This document shows, one piece after another, positions 10,426-19,535 of a stretch of DNA of 50,270 bases (positions are counted from its first letter, which is position 1; each line of letters opens with the position of its first letter). The DNA comes from Amphritea sp. GTDB lineage: Bacteria > Pseudomonadota > Gammaproteobacteria > Pseudomonadales > Balneatricaceae. A program made the translations under genes and the position numbers. Under the pieces are notes generated by a model. It was not told the DNA's origin and searched no databases. It saw only the letters and a list, made by a program, of their open reading frames with translations. The stretch is taken from positions 1 through 50,270 of the forward strand of contig JAOXSA010000375.1 of assembly GCA_025800245.1 (NCBI GenBank), given 5' to 3'.

Positions 10426-10542
10426 GTGTAAATAGAATGTAAACAACTCTTGCTCTATGGCGGTCACAACCCTAGGTTTAGACCTCAGAATAAAAACAAC
10501 AGATCAGCGGGCCGCGCATAGCGGACACCGCGACAGAACGCT

Positions 10543-11271
10543 ATGAATACTGATGCCCACATTCTTGTTGTCGATGATGAAGAACTGACCCGGCAGGTAC
10601 TGAGCAGTTACTTCGAGGAAGAAGGCTACAACGTCCGCGTGGCCGAAACTGCCGAACAGGCCGAAGGCATACTCAGCAGTGAGCCGATCGATGTGATCCT
10701 GCTGGATATCCGCCTGCCCGGTAAAGATGGCCTGACGCTTACCCGTGAACTGCGGGTGCACAGCGAGGTAGGCATTATTCTGGTTACCGGCCGTCAGGAC
10801 GATGTTGACCGCCTGATCGGGCTGGAATGCGGCGCCGACGAATACGTCACCAAACCTTTTAACCCGCGTGAGATTCTGGCCCGCACCAAGAACCTGGTCC
10901 GTCGGGTCCGTCACAGTACTCAGACCAAGCCCACCAACGCCCTGCCCCATACTTTCAGGAGCTTTGAGCGCTGGCGGCTGAATATGGACCGGCGTCAGCT
11001 GATCGATGAGAATCAGCAAACTGTGCAACTCACCGAAGGTGAATTCCAGCTGCTCAATACCCTGATGCAGAACTCCGGCCGGGTGATGACACGGGATCAG
11101 ATTCTGGAACAGATCCGCAACCGCGAGTGGGTTCCCAGCGATCGTACCGTCGATGTACTGATCGGTCGGCTCAGGAAAAAGCTGGGCGATGATCCGGCCA
11201 ACCCCAAAACCATTCTTACTGTGCATGGTGCGGGTTACCTGTTCACCCCGAAACCGGCTGAGATGGAATGA
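10543..11271 (+). CDS. OmpR/TorR-family response regulator
   Basis: A 242-residue two-component regulator. The receiver domain (about 5-120) shows acidic residues D11 and D12, the phosphoacceptor D55 in LLDIRLPG, and the conserved K104 in TKPF. The C-terminal winged helix spans about 140-238 (LTEGEFQLLNTLMQNSGRV, TVDVLIGRLRKKL). The receiver resembles TorR, including GIILVTGR, but no torCAD or TMAO reductase genes are nearby, so I do not use that name. The stop overlaps the next start by ATGA, coupling it to the binding protein and kinase. The ribosome site is weak. Confidence 0.9.
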   Translation: MNTDAHILVVDDEELTRQVLSSYFEEEGYNVRVAETAEQAEGILSSEPIDVILLDIRLPGKDGLTLTRELRVHSEVGIILVTGRQDDVDRLIGLECGADEYVTKPFNPREILARTKNLVRRVRHSTQTKPTNALPHTFRSFERWRLNMDRRQLIDENQQTVQLTEGEFQLLNTLMQNSGRVMTRDQILEQIRNREWVPSDRTVDVLIGRLRKKLGDDPANPKTILTVHGAGYLFTPKPAEME

Positions 11272-12053
11272 TCAGCTTCCGCTCGCTTGGCGCACTGTTG
11301 CTGTTGCTGGCCTCTCTGTCAGCATCCGCCGAAGAGAAAACGCTGAAGGCCTGCGGCCACCCTTTCTATCCACCGGTTTCATGGATCGGCGACCATCAGT
11401 TGCATGGTCTGGCAGCCGAAGTAAGCCGTCAGATTTTTACTGAACTGGGCTACAAGATCACTTTCGTCGCCGACTATCTGTGGAAGCGCTGCCTGCGGGA
11501 AGTAGAGCTGGGCAATGCCGATATCGTTGTTGCCGCTTACCGGATACCCAGTCGGGAGAGTTTCCTGCAGTTCAGCAAGGAGCCGGTAATAGCGGACCAT
11601 GTCTCCCTGTTTATCAACAACGACAACCCTATCGACTTTAAAAGCCTGGAAGATATCAAAGGTAAAACCGTGGGTCTGTTGCTGGGCGACAGCTTTGGCC
11701 ACCAGCTGGATCAGTTCCTGCTCCAGCATACTGAAATTGAATACGTTGCCCGCAACCACCAGAACTTTGCCAAACTGGCCCACCAGCGTATCGACTTTAT
11801 GCCTTTGGGACGACTGTCTGGTCAGTTACAGAACCAGAAACTGGGCTATCACCCTCAGATCAGTCCACTGGATTACCGGGTTGCCACTGAATATTACTAT
11901 CTCGCCATCGGCCGCAAGAGCGGTCTGGCTGAACACCTGCCCTACATAAATAAGCGCCTGCAGGAGATGCACAGTGACGGTACCATCAGACGGCTGACCG
12001 ATCAGTCCAGCCGCCACTATCTTGAGCTAGGTGCAGAGGATGGCAGCCAATGA
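11268..12053 (+). CDS. Periplasmic solute-binding protein (SBP_bac_3-like), sensor partner of the kinase
   Basis: Residues 1-21 form a signal peptide ([15 protein letters not shown], cleavage before EEK). The rest is an amino-acid-type binding protein fold: YPPVSWIG near the start, [14 protein letters not shown], then [18 protein letters not shown] at the second lobe. Length 261 is normal. ATGA overlaps at both ends with the response regulator and the histidine kinase suggest that it presents a ligand to the kinase's periplasmic domain, as TorT does for TorS or as VFT domains do when fused. The ligand is unknown. Confidence 0.85.
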   Translation: MISFRSLGALLLLLASLSASAEEKTLKACGHPFYPPVSWIGDHQLHGLAAEVSRQIFTELGYKITFVADYLWKRCLREVELGNADIVVAAYRIPSRESFLQFSKEPVIADHVSLFINNDNPIDFKSLEDIKGKTVGLLLGDSFGHQLDQFLLQHTEIEYVARNHQNFAKLAHQRIDFMPLGRLSGQLQNQKLGYHPQISPLDYRVATEYYYLAIGRKSGLAEHLPYINKRLQEMHSDGTIRRLTDQSSRHYLELGAEDGSQ

Positions 12054-14368
12054 CCAGAGAACGGGGTCTGCTGAATCATATTGCCCGTTACTCGAAAGAG
12101 CATCCGCTGGGCTACCGCATTATGCGGTATGTCTGCGCCTGCAGTTTTATCTTCATACTGCTCTCCACACTGTTGCAGCTGGCGCTGGATTATCGTCGGG
12201 AATTTAAAGCCGTTGATCAGCAGGTAGAACTGGTCCGCTCCGGCTATCTGGCCAGCCTGGCAAAAAGTCTGTGGGATATGGATGAGGCCCAGCTGAAGCT
12301 ACAGATACAGGGGATCGAAAACCTGCCCGATGTTGCCTACCTGACCCTGAACAGTCAGGAAGGCGGTACCATCAATCTGAGTGAGTTCACAGAACCGCAA
12401 GATAATCGAAAAGTTCTCAGCCACAGCTTCGAGCTGATTCATGAAACCGCCAGACAACCCCGACCGTTGGGCGAACTGCAGGTGCACTTCGATCTGCAGG
12501 CGATCTATGACCGGATCTGGAAAAAAGGCCTCAGCAGCCTGCTCTCCCAGACCCTTCTGGTGGTAATGATTGTACTGGTGATTCTGGTGATCTTTCATCG
12601 CCAGATCACCCGCCACCTGGAAGCGATGGCGAACTACAGCCGCGATATCGGTGCCGGCAAACTGGAGCATCGGTTATCACTGGACCGGACCGCCCCCAGC
12701 AAACGCGACGAGCTGGATCAACTGGTACTGGCTCTGAATGAAATGCGCCAGTCGATCCGGAGCGATATCGCCCGGCGGGAACAGGAACAGGAAGAGCTAC
12801 GCTTTAACCGCGATCAGCTCCAGGCGATGGTGGAAAAACGCACCGCCAGCCTGCAACAAGCGAAAGACGCCGCAGAGGAAGCCAGCAACGCAAAATCCCG
12901 CTTCCTGTCGACCATGAGTCATGAGATCCGTACCCCGATGAACGGTATGCTGGGTATGATCCAGCTTCTGGAAACCAGCGAACTCAGTAAACGCCAGCGA
13001 GAACAGGTAAAAGTACTGCACGATGCCACCAACGCGCTGCTGGAAACATTCAATTACGTGCTGGAATACGGTCGTCTGGTGGAAGGCGCTTACAGTGCCA
13101 GCAGCGGACCATTCTCGCTGCACCACCTGCTGCATAACATTACCGCACTGCTGACACCGGAGGCTGACCGAAAACAGCTCCAGCTGAGTCTGGATATGTC
13201 CGATGATCTTGCTGATCATCTGCAGGGAGAATCCGGCAGTCTGCGTCAGATACTGACTAACCTGCTGGCCAACGCCATCAAGTTCACTGATCAGGGCCGG
13301 GTATCGCTGCAAGCTTCCACCCTGATGACAACCAGCACAACCCAGCAGATACGGTTCGAAATCAGAGATTCAGGTATCGGGATTGAGCCGGAGTTGCAGC
13401 AACATATCTTTGATCGTTTTACTCAGGCGGATGAAAGTATTACCCGGCGTTTTGGAGGGACCGGTCTCGGTCTGGCAATCTGCCGGGAACTGGTCGAGCA
13501 CCTGGGCGGCTCTATCGGCGTGGATAGTACACCCGGTTCCGGCAGTTGTTTCTGGGTCGAGCTCAGCCTGTTACTGACTGAACTGCCTCAGCCAGCCGTA
13601 ACCGGTGCAGACAAAACGACGGACACGGCTCCACTGAATATCCTGCTAGTGGAGGATGTGGAGATCAATCAACAGGTCGTACTGGGTCTGTTAGATCAGT
13701 ACCAGCACCGGGTAACCATCGCTGCGGATGGTCATCAGGCATTACTGATCGGCCAACAGCACCGGTTCGATCTGATCCTGATGGATATGCATCTGCCGGG
13801 ATTAAGCGGTATCGAAATCAGCCGCCGGCTGAAGAATGATCCCGCCTGCCCTAATCGCCAGACCCGGATTATTGCACTGACCGCCAGCGTCAGACCGGAA
13901 GATGTTCACCGTTATCTGGAAGCCGGTATCAGCAGTGTAATCGCCAAGCCTGTACAGAAAAGCCAGTTGCTGGATGCCATTGCGGGCAACCCACTGGCTG
14001 TACACAACGCCCTGCCGGACAGTGATCAGTTACCGTTACTGGATGAGAGCATTATCGATGTCCACCGGCAGATGCTGGGAGCCGAAAAGCTCTCGGGATT
14101 AATGCAGGGGTTCTGCAAAGTCGTTGATGATCTCTGGCCCCCTCTGCAACAGAGCATCAGAGATAATGACAGTTACGACATCAGCCAGCAGGCCCATAAA
14201 CTGGCTGGCGCCTGCGATACTCTGGGCTTCAGCCGGGCCAGCCAGCAACTCAGAACGCTGGAGCAGCTTGCCGACAATGGTGACAGCGATCCGGCCAGCC
14301 AGCTTGAAACCCTCACGGATACCCTGCAGGCATCGAGAGAGCTGGCCACCGCCTGGCAAGCCCGATAA
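12050..14368 (+). CDS. Hybrid sensor histidine kinase (HAMP-HisKA-HATPase-REC-Hpt)
   Basis: A 772-residue inner-membrane kinase. Transmembrane helices lie near residues 24-46 and 163-184 with a periplasmic domain between, followed by HAMP, a coiled coil, and HisKA with phospho-accepting H291 in [10 protein letters not shown]. The ATPase domain shows [18 protein letters not shown] and [10 protein letters not shown] receiver domain has D579 in LMDMHLPG, and a C-terminal Hpt domain has H716 in AHKLAGA. The His-Asp-His relay then feeds the upstream response regulator. The architecture is like TorS/ArcB. The gene overlaps the binding-protein gene by ATGA and converges with the dipeptidase gene only 2 bp away. 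Confidence 0.93.
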   Translation: MTRERGLLNHIARYSKEHPLGYRIMRYVCACSFIFILLSTLLQLALDYRREFKAVDQQVELVRSGYLASLAKSLWDMDEAQLKLQIQGIENLPDVAYLTLNSQEGGTINLSEFTEPQDNRKVLSHSFELIHETARQPRPLGELQVHFDLQAIYDRIWKKGLSSLLSQTLLVVMIVLVILVIFHRQITRHLEAMANYSRDIGAGKLEHRLSLDRTAPSKRDELDQLVLALNEMRQSIRSDIARREQEQEELRFNRDQLQAMVEKRTASLQQAKDAAEEASNAKSRFLSTMSHEIRTPMNGMLGMIQLLETSELSKRQREQVKVLHDATNALLETFNYVLEYGRLVEGAYSASSGPFSLHHLLHNITALLTPEADRKQLQLSLDMSDDLADHLQGESGSLRQILTNLLANAIKFTDQGRVSLQASTLMTTSTTQQIRFEIRDSGIGIEPELQQHIFDRFTQADESITRRFGGTGLGLAICRELVEHLGGSIGVDSTPGSGSCFWVELSLLLTELPQPAVTGADKTTDTAPLNILLVEDVEINQQVVLGLLDQYQHRVTIAADGHQALLIGQQHRFDLILMDMHLPGLSGIEISRRLKNDPACPNRQTRIIALTASVRPEDVHRYLEAGISSVIAKPVQKSQLLDAIAGNPLAVHNALPDSDQLPLLDESIIDVHRQMLGAEKLSGLMQGFCKVVDDLWPPLQQSIRDNDSYDISQQAHKLAGACDTLGFSRASQQLRTLEQLADNGDSDPASQLETLTDTLQASRELATAWQAR

Positions 14369-14370
14369 TT

Positions 14371-15063
14371 CTATAGATTGCTGAGCACGTGCTGATCGAT
14401 ACCGCCATAGATCGCATGGGAATGACCGGTGGTATAAGCCCAGAAGCGATCCCCGTAGGAGAAGTGCCACCACTCCTCCGGATAATTCACAAACCCCGCT
14501 TCCGTCATCACAGCCGCTAAAAGCTGACGGTTATCCCGGGCTCGCTGTGTCAGGCCCTGCGCATCGGTCAGGCACAGATCGGGATCAACCTCGGTCCAGC
14601 GATGGATATCCATACCAAAATCCAGCGGGTGTCCGGCCCAGTTGACCAGCTCAATATCCACCGCAGCACCGGTGTTATGGGGCGGAATGTTGTTGCTACC
14701 ATCGGGATACTGCACCGCGGATACCAGACGGGTCGCCTCAACAAACACATCGTCTTCACACAACTCCGGCTGACGTTCCCGGACCCTGGCCTGCTCCTGC
14801 CCGAACAACATCTGCTGCACTTCGAGACTGCGATAGGCTTCATAGACACGGATAAAAATACCATCCGGCAGCAGCTTCTGAGCCCGGCACAAGCGCATAT
14901 ACACCCCTTCGCGCATCAGAGTGTAGTCGTGAACCGTTTCCGGACACTCCGGCGGTGGGCCAAACTGCAGCCCCGGCTTAGCGCGAATATCAACCAGATG
15001 TTCAAAACACTCTTCGATCGGTACAGCCAGTATTTCGGGTGAAGACGGGGTAAGACGGTGCAT
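14371..15063 (-). CDS. D-alanyl-D-alanine dipeptidase (VanX/DdpX family)
   Basis: A zinc peptidase that splits D-Ala-D-Ala, used in peptidoglycan recycling or D-Ala use. With the start at 15063 (MHRLTPSSPE) the protein has 230 residues. The ligand set is visible as H129 and D136 in PPHNTGAAVDIELV and H200 in EEWWHFSYG, with E197 as the likely base. AGAAGGATATTT precedes this ATG; the upstream ATG at 15093 and the longer extension have poorer ribosome sites. There are no van regulators or ligases nearby, so this is the housekeeping type and not a resistance cluster. Confidence 0.88.
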   Translation of the reverse strand: MHRLTPSSPEILAVPIEECFEHLVDIRAKPGLQFGPPPECPETVHDYTLMREGVYMRLCRAQKLLPDGIFIRVYEAYRSLEVQQMLFGQEQARVRERQPELCEDDVFVEATRLVSAVQYPDGSNNIPPHNTGAAVDIELVNWAGHPLDFGMDIHRWTEVDPDLCLTDAQGLTQRARDNRQLLAAVMTEAGFVNYPEEWWHFSYGDRFWAYTTGHSHAIYGGIDQHVLSNL

Positions 15064-15360
15064 AAATATCCTTCTGTCGATCAACTCAAGCATGAAAATG
15101 CCCTTATCTGAGCGTAGGGCCTTTTTCCTGTTACGGCAATTCTGAATGCCTGAAAAACGCTGTAAGCAGATCCGCAAGCCGATGATTTTTCTGCAGAATC
15201 CAGAAGGCCATTGTGACATGTAAATGGCTGTTTACATCTTTGTACAGAGTTTTACACCTATCTGCTGAGAATCCCATTAATCTATTTGAAACCATTGCTG
15301 GTAAGACAATAAAAACAACAGGCGGTACCCGGTTACCAAAGCCTGTCAGGAAGGTTTGCG
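15064..15360. promoter_or_regulatory. Divergent promoter region with a small dyad
   Basis: Separates the dipeptidase gene and the GlxA-type regulator. A perfect dyad, ATGTAAA (15218-15224) and TTTACAT (15231-15237) with a 6-bp centre, lies about 125 bp before the regulator start. It is a candidate operator for a dimeric regulator. No gene is visible here. Confidence 0.4.
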
Positions 15361-16422
15361 ATGCACTGTACACAAGAAAGACGGCACTTCAGCCCAGTTA
15401 TGCTGGATACTAACCGTCCCTATCTGCCTGTCACTGAGCAACAGGAACGCCCGCTTCAAGTTGGTTTTATTCTGCCCCCCCACTTCTCAATGATGGCCTT
15501 TACCGCTGCAATGGATGCTCTGGTCACTGCGAATCTGGTCAAAACTGTCCCCCTGTTTGATTCCAGAACCATCGCCATGACTGAGACGATGACGCTGTGT
15601 GATCTGGGCATTGAGATTCGCTGCGATCAGACCGTTAGCGAACTGCAAACCACCGGCGCACTGCCGGATGTGCTGATCGTTTGCGGTGGATACCGCTGTT
15701 CATCGGAGCTGGACCCAGCACTGAATCAGCTGTTACAGGAAGCCGATCGCCAGGGTGTGATTCTGGGCGGTCTGTGGAACGGCGCCATTCATCTGGCTCA
15801 CGCTGGTCTGCTGGATAACACAGACTGCGCCCTGCATCCGGAAAACCATATCTTCCTGCGTGAACATTTCCCGAAAGTACGGATTACCGGTCAGGCAATG
15901 GCCCGCAACCCACAACGACTGACCAGCGCGGGTCCTAACAGCGCCCTGGACATGATGCTGAGCCTTGTCAGCGAAACCCAGGGACAGTCGGTCACCCGCG
16001 CGGTACGTGAGATTCTCAATTGCGATCAGAGCCCCGAGCCTGATCAGGAACAAGCAATCAGCCAGATTGGCGATGATCCGCTGCTGCCGCAAAAGCTGCG
16101 CGATATGCTGCAGATTATGGCTGCCAATATTGAAGAGCCGATCAGCGTTGATGAGCTGGCGGAACTGGTGTGTATTTCCCGCCGTCAGGTAGAGCGCTTA
16201 TTCCAGACTCACCTGAATACCTCGCCTGGTCGCTATTATCTGGAACAGCGCATTACCCACGCGCGCCGCCTGGTCCTGCAGAGTAATGATTCAATCACCA
16301 ACATCGCCATCGCCTGCGGCTTTGTCAGCACCAGTCACTTCAGCAACTGCTACAAGGAGTACTACGGCATGTCTCCAAGTATTGCCCGCGAGCAGGCCCG
16401 GGAAGAGAAGAAAGTCGCCTGA
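15361..16422 (+). CDS. GlxA-family AraC regulator with DJ-1/PfpI-like sensor domain
   Basis: A 353-residue regulator. An N-terminal class-I amidotransferase-like domain (about 33-210) contains VGFILPPHFSMMAF and ILGGLWNGAIHLAHAGLL; the position that carries Cys in true amidotransferases is Trp here, so it senses a ligand and does not catalyse. The C-terminal AraC domain (about 255-345) holds VDELAELVCISRRQVERLF and IAIACGFVSTSHFSNCY. The family includes GbdR, CdhR and SouR, regulators of betaine and carnitine catabolism. The target is not identifiable here, as no catabolic gene is next to it. AGGAAGG precedes the ATG. Confidence 0.87.
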   Translation: MHCTQERRHFSPVMLDTNRPYLPVTEQQERPLQVGFILPPHFSMMAFTAAMDALVTANLVKTVPLFDSRTIAMTETMTLCDLGIEIRCDQTVSELQTTGALPDVLIVCGGYRCSSELDPALNQLLQEADRQGVILGGLWNGAIHLAHAGLLDNTDCALHPENHIFLREHFPKVRITGQAMARNPQRLTSAGPNSALDMMLSLVSETQGQSVTRAVREILNCDQSPEPDQEQAISQIGDDPLLPQKLRDMLQIMAANIEEPISVDELAELVCISRRQVERLFQTHLNTSPGRYYLEQRITHARRLVLQSNDSITNIAIACGFVSTSHFSNCYKEYYGMSPSIAREQAREEKKVA

Positions 16423-17040
16423 TCAGACGATCAGCTGCTGAATCTGCCAGGCTCCGAAACAGAGTAACAGCCCTCCCGCAGCCTGGTTGATTCTCACCAT
16501 CAGGTGGGCACTGATGCGGTGTCTGATCAGTGCTACCGTGGTCACCAGAAATACCCACCACAGAGCCGATCCCAGAAATACACCTGAGATCATTGTCAGC
16601 GCCGTTTGCTGAGTCAGCTGCAAAGCGCCACTCAGAGCGGAGAACACCGCGACAAACGAAACGATGGTCATCGGGTTCGCCAGAGTCAGTATCAGCGCCG
16701 ATGCAAAGGCCCTGAATGTACCTCCGGAATGGCCTCCGGCTGCCACGGATTGTCCCGGCGCATGTCTTAGCAGTTGTACTCCCATCAGAATCAGAAACAC
16801 TCCACCGGCAACCGCCAGAGGTACTGCCAGAGCGGTTAAAAAGTGGGTCAGCGCAGCCAGGCCAAACGCGCCGATTGCGCCATACACTGCGTCAGCAAAG
16901 GCCGCTCCAAGCCCAGTAGCCAGGCCTTTCTGCGCCCCACCATTGAGCGTACGCTGCATACACAGCAGCCCGATAGGGCCCACCGGAGCCGCGATGGATA
17001 AACCAATAACAGACGCTTTCGCCAACAGAAACAGATCCAT
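16423..17040 (-). CDS. LysE/RhtB-family amino-acid exporter
   Basis: An inner-membrane exporter with about six hydrophobic helices. The family signature is seen near the N-terminus (SIAAPVGPIGLLCMQRTLNGG) and in the middle (LANPMTIVSFVAVFSAL). From the ATG at 17040 it has 205 residues; a GTG three codons earlier is possible. It is divergent from an Lrp-family regulator, a common arrangement in which the regulator senses the exported amino acid. The stop is directly adjacent to the stop of the convergent GlxA-type gene. Confidence 0.88.
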   Translation of the reverse strand: MDLFLLAKASVIGLSIAAPVGPIGLLCMQRTLNGGAQKGLATGLGAAFADAVYGAIGAFGLAALTHFLTALAVPLAVAGGVFLILMGVQLLRHAPGQSVAAGGHSGGTFRAFASALILTLANPMTIVSFVAVFSALSGALQLTQQTALTMISGVFLGSALWWVFLVTTVALIRHRISAHLMVRINQAAGGLLLCFGAWQIQQLIV

Positions 17041-17052
17041 AATTGCCACTCA

Positions 17053-17080
17053 TAGTCATAGAAAGATAGTCATAGAAAGA
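17053..17080. repeat. Perfect 14-bp tandem duplication in the lysE/lrp divergent promoter
   Basis: TAGTCATAGAAAGA occurs twice without gap (17053-17066 and 17067-17080), starting 13 bp before the exporter start. It lies where the exporter's ribosome site, leader or promoter should be, and could also be a repeated regulator half-site. Confidence 0.85.
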
Positions 17081-17187
17081 ATGCAGACTATTGTGACAAT
17101 CAGCATGACACCGATAAATAAACAGGTTACGGAAAAACAAGCTCTTCAGCTAAACTATTCAGGTCAGACAGAGGTAATACCTGAATT

Positions 17188-17661
17188 ATGAATATCGATC
17201 CTATTTCCTGGAAAATTCTCAGCGCGTTGCAAAACGACGGTCGCATCTCCCTCAAAGCTCTGGCCGCTGTAGCAGGCCTCTCCCTGCCGGCAACCTCAGA
17301 GCGACTCAAACGTCTTGAGGAGGCGGGTATTATCGATGGTTATCAGGCACAGGTCAGGCCGGAATCGGTTGGCTACGGTGTCACCGCGATCATCGGTATG
17401 ACAACCCTGCAACCGGACAAAGCAAAGCTGATAGCGACGCTGACGGACATGCCTGAGGTGATCGAATGCCTGCATGTCACCGGTCAGGATTCCTATCTGA
17501 TCCGTATCGTTACCCGGGATCTGCAACATCTGGAAGATTTCGTCGGTTCGGTGAATCAGTTTGGCGAGACCCGAACCTCCATTGTGCTGTCTCATCCGAT
17601 CCGGCAACGTCCACTCAGTCGCCCACCTCTGCCAGACGATAACCTGCTCGATAAACTCTGA
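17188..17661 (+). CDS. Lrp/AsnC-family transcriptional regulator
   Basis: A 157-residue regulator. The N-terminal helix-turn-helix (about 5-55, with WKILSALQNDGRISLKALA) is followed by the RAM ligand-binding domain (about 65-140, ECLHVTGQDSYLIRIVTRD). Length and pattern match Lrp/AsnC proteins. It is divergent from the LysE exporter, so it probably controls that gene in response to an amino acid. It ends at a strong terminator. Confidence 0.93.
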   Translation: MNIDPISWKILSALQNDGRISLKALAAVAGLSLPATSERLKRLEEAGIIDGYQAQVRPESVGYGVTAIIGMTTLQPDKAKLIATLTDMPEVIECLHVTGQDSYLIRIVTRDLQHLEDFVGSVNQFGETRTSIVLSHPIRQRPLSRPPLPDDNLLDKL

Positions 17662-17665
17662 ACGT

Positions 17666-17691
17666 AAAAAGGAGGCCTGAGCCTCCTTTTT
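17666..17691. terminator. Terminator after lrp, also usable from gbdR side
   Basis: AAAAAGGAGGC (17666-17676) pairs with GCCTCCTTTTT (17681-17691) around CTGA. The A and T tracts make it bidirectional, serving the converging regulators. Confidence 0.93.
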
Positions 17692-17709
17692 AATATTCAC
17701 CCATCGCGA

Positions 17710-18828
17710 TTACTGCAGACTCACCGAACCAAAACTCGGTTCTGCCTGGGCACTGCTCAATGCCGATGCGGAGCGGGCCAGCTCCAGCTCGGCATCCTTA
17801 AGCGGTTCACGGATAATCGCATTCGGATCGGCGGCGACCCAGACCCCTTTGCGTTCATCCCGCGGAGAGATCCCGATATGCTTGCGATAACAGCGGCTGA
17901 AGTGCGGCGTTGAGACAAAACCACAGGCAGCGGAGATCTCAACAATCGACATGCTGGACTGTTTAAGTAACTGTCGGGCACGATCCAGACGTAACTTGAG
18001 ATAGTAACGGGATGGCGAACAGCTCAGATACTTGTGGAACATCCGCTCCAGCTGACGGCGGGAAACGTCCACAAAGCTGGCCAGTTCATCCAGTTCGATC
18101 GGCTCCTCAAGGTTGTTCTCCATCAGCTCGATGACATCCACCAGCTTCGGTTTCGGCTCGCCGCTGTTATGCAACTGACGCAGAGGCACACGCTGCTGGT
18201 CAAACTCACTGCGGATACGGTCACAGATGAACATGTCAGATACCGCATTAGACAACTTAGGCCCATGTTGCAGCGACACCATATGCAGGAACATATCCAA
18301 CGGTGTATTACCGCCGGATGAGGTCATGCGGTTTTTATCAATCGTAAACAGTCGATTATTACAGCGTACTTTAGGGAAGCGCTCCTGCAGCGCCGCCATG
18401 CACTCCCAGTGAGCACTGCAATCATGGTCATCCAACAGGCCGGCATGGGCCAGTACGTATGCACCGGTACAGATACCGCCGAGGGTAATATTGCGTCGTC
18501 CCATGCCCTGCAACCAGTTAATCTGGCGTGGAGTGAAGCTACGGGTAATATCTACACCGCCAGCCACTACCAGCAGATCAAAATCCGGCGCATTGGTCAT
18601 GGAAAAATCAGGGGTAAAACTCAGGCCGTCACTGGCACTTACCGGGGCACCGGTTTCTGAAACCATATGCCAGCTGTAGAGTTCCTCTCCGGACAGCTGG
18701 TTCGCCATGCGCAGCGGCTCCACCGCAGAAGCCAGCGCGATCATGGTGAAATTATCGAGTAGAAGAAAGCCTACCCGGGTGGTTTTTCTGGAATCCGTTA
18801 CCGGATTCAAAGCAACAGCTGAAGTCAT
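17710..18828 (-). CDS. gbdR: GbdR-like activator of glycine betaine catabolism (GlxA/AraC family)
   Basis: A 372-residue regulator when started at 18828 (MTSAVALNP), where GAGGGCATATCC gives a good ribosome site; the frame runs on to 18957 but without support. The N-terminal DJ-1-like domain has VGFLLLDNFTMIALASAVEPLR, the pattern I associate with Pseudomonas GbdR, and keeps Cys at the nucleophile elbow (GGICTGAYVLAHAGLLD). The C-terminal AraC domain contains VDVSRRQLERMFHKYL and ISAACGFVSTPHFSRCY. It lies next to fdhA and close to gbcAB. GbdR in Pseudomonas responds to betaine and dimethylglycine and activates gbc, dgc and related genes; the same role is inferred here. Confidence 0.85.
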   Translation of the reverse strand: MTSAVALNPVTDSRKTTRVGFLLLDNFTMIALASAVEPLRMANQLSGEELYSWHMVSETGAPVSASDGLSFTPDFSMTNAPDFDLLVVAGGVDITRSFTPRQINWLQGMGRRNITLGGICTGAYVLAHAGLLDDHDCSAHWECMAALQERFPKVRCNNRLFTIDKNRMTSSGGNTPLDMFLHMVSLQHGPKLSNAVSDMFICDRIRSEFDQQRVPLRQLHNSGEPKPKLVDVIELMENNLEEPIELDELASFVDVSRRQLERMFHKYLSCSPSRYYLKLRLDRARQLLKQSSMSIVEISAACGFVSTPHFSRCYRKHIGISPRDERKGVWVAADPNAIIREPLKDAELELARSASALSSAQAEPSFGSVSLQ

Positions 18829-19535
18829 GGATATGCCCTCTTTAGCACCTGAAAACATAATCAACGGGGTTGCTTTTGTTGTGCAAGAAACAAACCCATC
18901 TGATCTCAGTATGCGATTTTTTATTATGTAGGACGGATAGCCTGGTCGTTTTTTCACCGTTTATATTTTGAACCAGACCGCCTGACACCTCTGCATTGCC
19001 TGCCTGCGTCTGCTGAGTACCAGAAGCGTCAGTGTCAATAATATGGATTCTGAAATGTCGCGATTATCCAAAAGCGACCATCAGAAAGATTAAATGCGTC
19101 TGAAAACGACCAGCCTGAGGATAACTTTGTTGACTCAAATCAAACACATCAACAGCCGCTATTCCTGATTTTCGTCGTAATCAGTCAAGAAAGTTGTTGC
19201 TATTCATAGGCTTATCGGTCAAAAAACGACCAGCACATTTTCCGTAGAGCCAATTCCCTGAGTTTAACTGCATTTCAGGATTTTCATTCGGTCAGTGCCC
19301 CATCAGTGAACATCAACAGATCATTTCAGTTATACCCGCCCCACTTTGAAGAACTGATTCCATCATTGCTTATCCAGACCGGATAAAGGGTTTTCTGAAA
19401 TACGTCATGAAGTGTCGTATGTGAACAAAATAATCGCGGTTATCGTCAGCTCGACCTGATGATTTACTGATAGATTGCAAAAACCGGCTCTATGCGAGAC
19501 GGAACAATAATTACTAAAAAATGGAGATACTACTT
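18829..19535. promoter_or_regulatory. Long gbdR-fdhA intergenic region with repeated AAAACGACCAG motifs
   Basis: No gene is visible in these 707 bp. An 11-bp word AAAACGACCAG occurs three times: inverted at 18942-18952, direct at 19103-19113 and 19223-19233. The first and third copies extend to 13-bp exact inverted repeats. A related AAAAGCGACCA is at 19070-19080, paired with GTCGC at 19057-19061. The region must contain the divergent gbdR and fdhA promoters. The fdhA ribosome site TGGAGA lies at 19521-19527. Confidence 0.55.

Noticed and set aside
10167-10435. Small ORFs within the inverted-repeat element
   Set aside because: They have no ribosome sites, their composition is dictated by the repeats, and no protein family is recognisable.
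10543-14368. torR-torT-torS assignment
   Set aside because: The domains are similar, but the gene order and the absence of torCAD do not allow the name.
14371-15063. Vancomycin-resistance gene
   Set aside because: VanX family only; there is no vanH, vanA or regulatory pair nearby, so it is a housekeeping or recycling dipeptidase.
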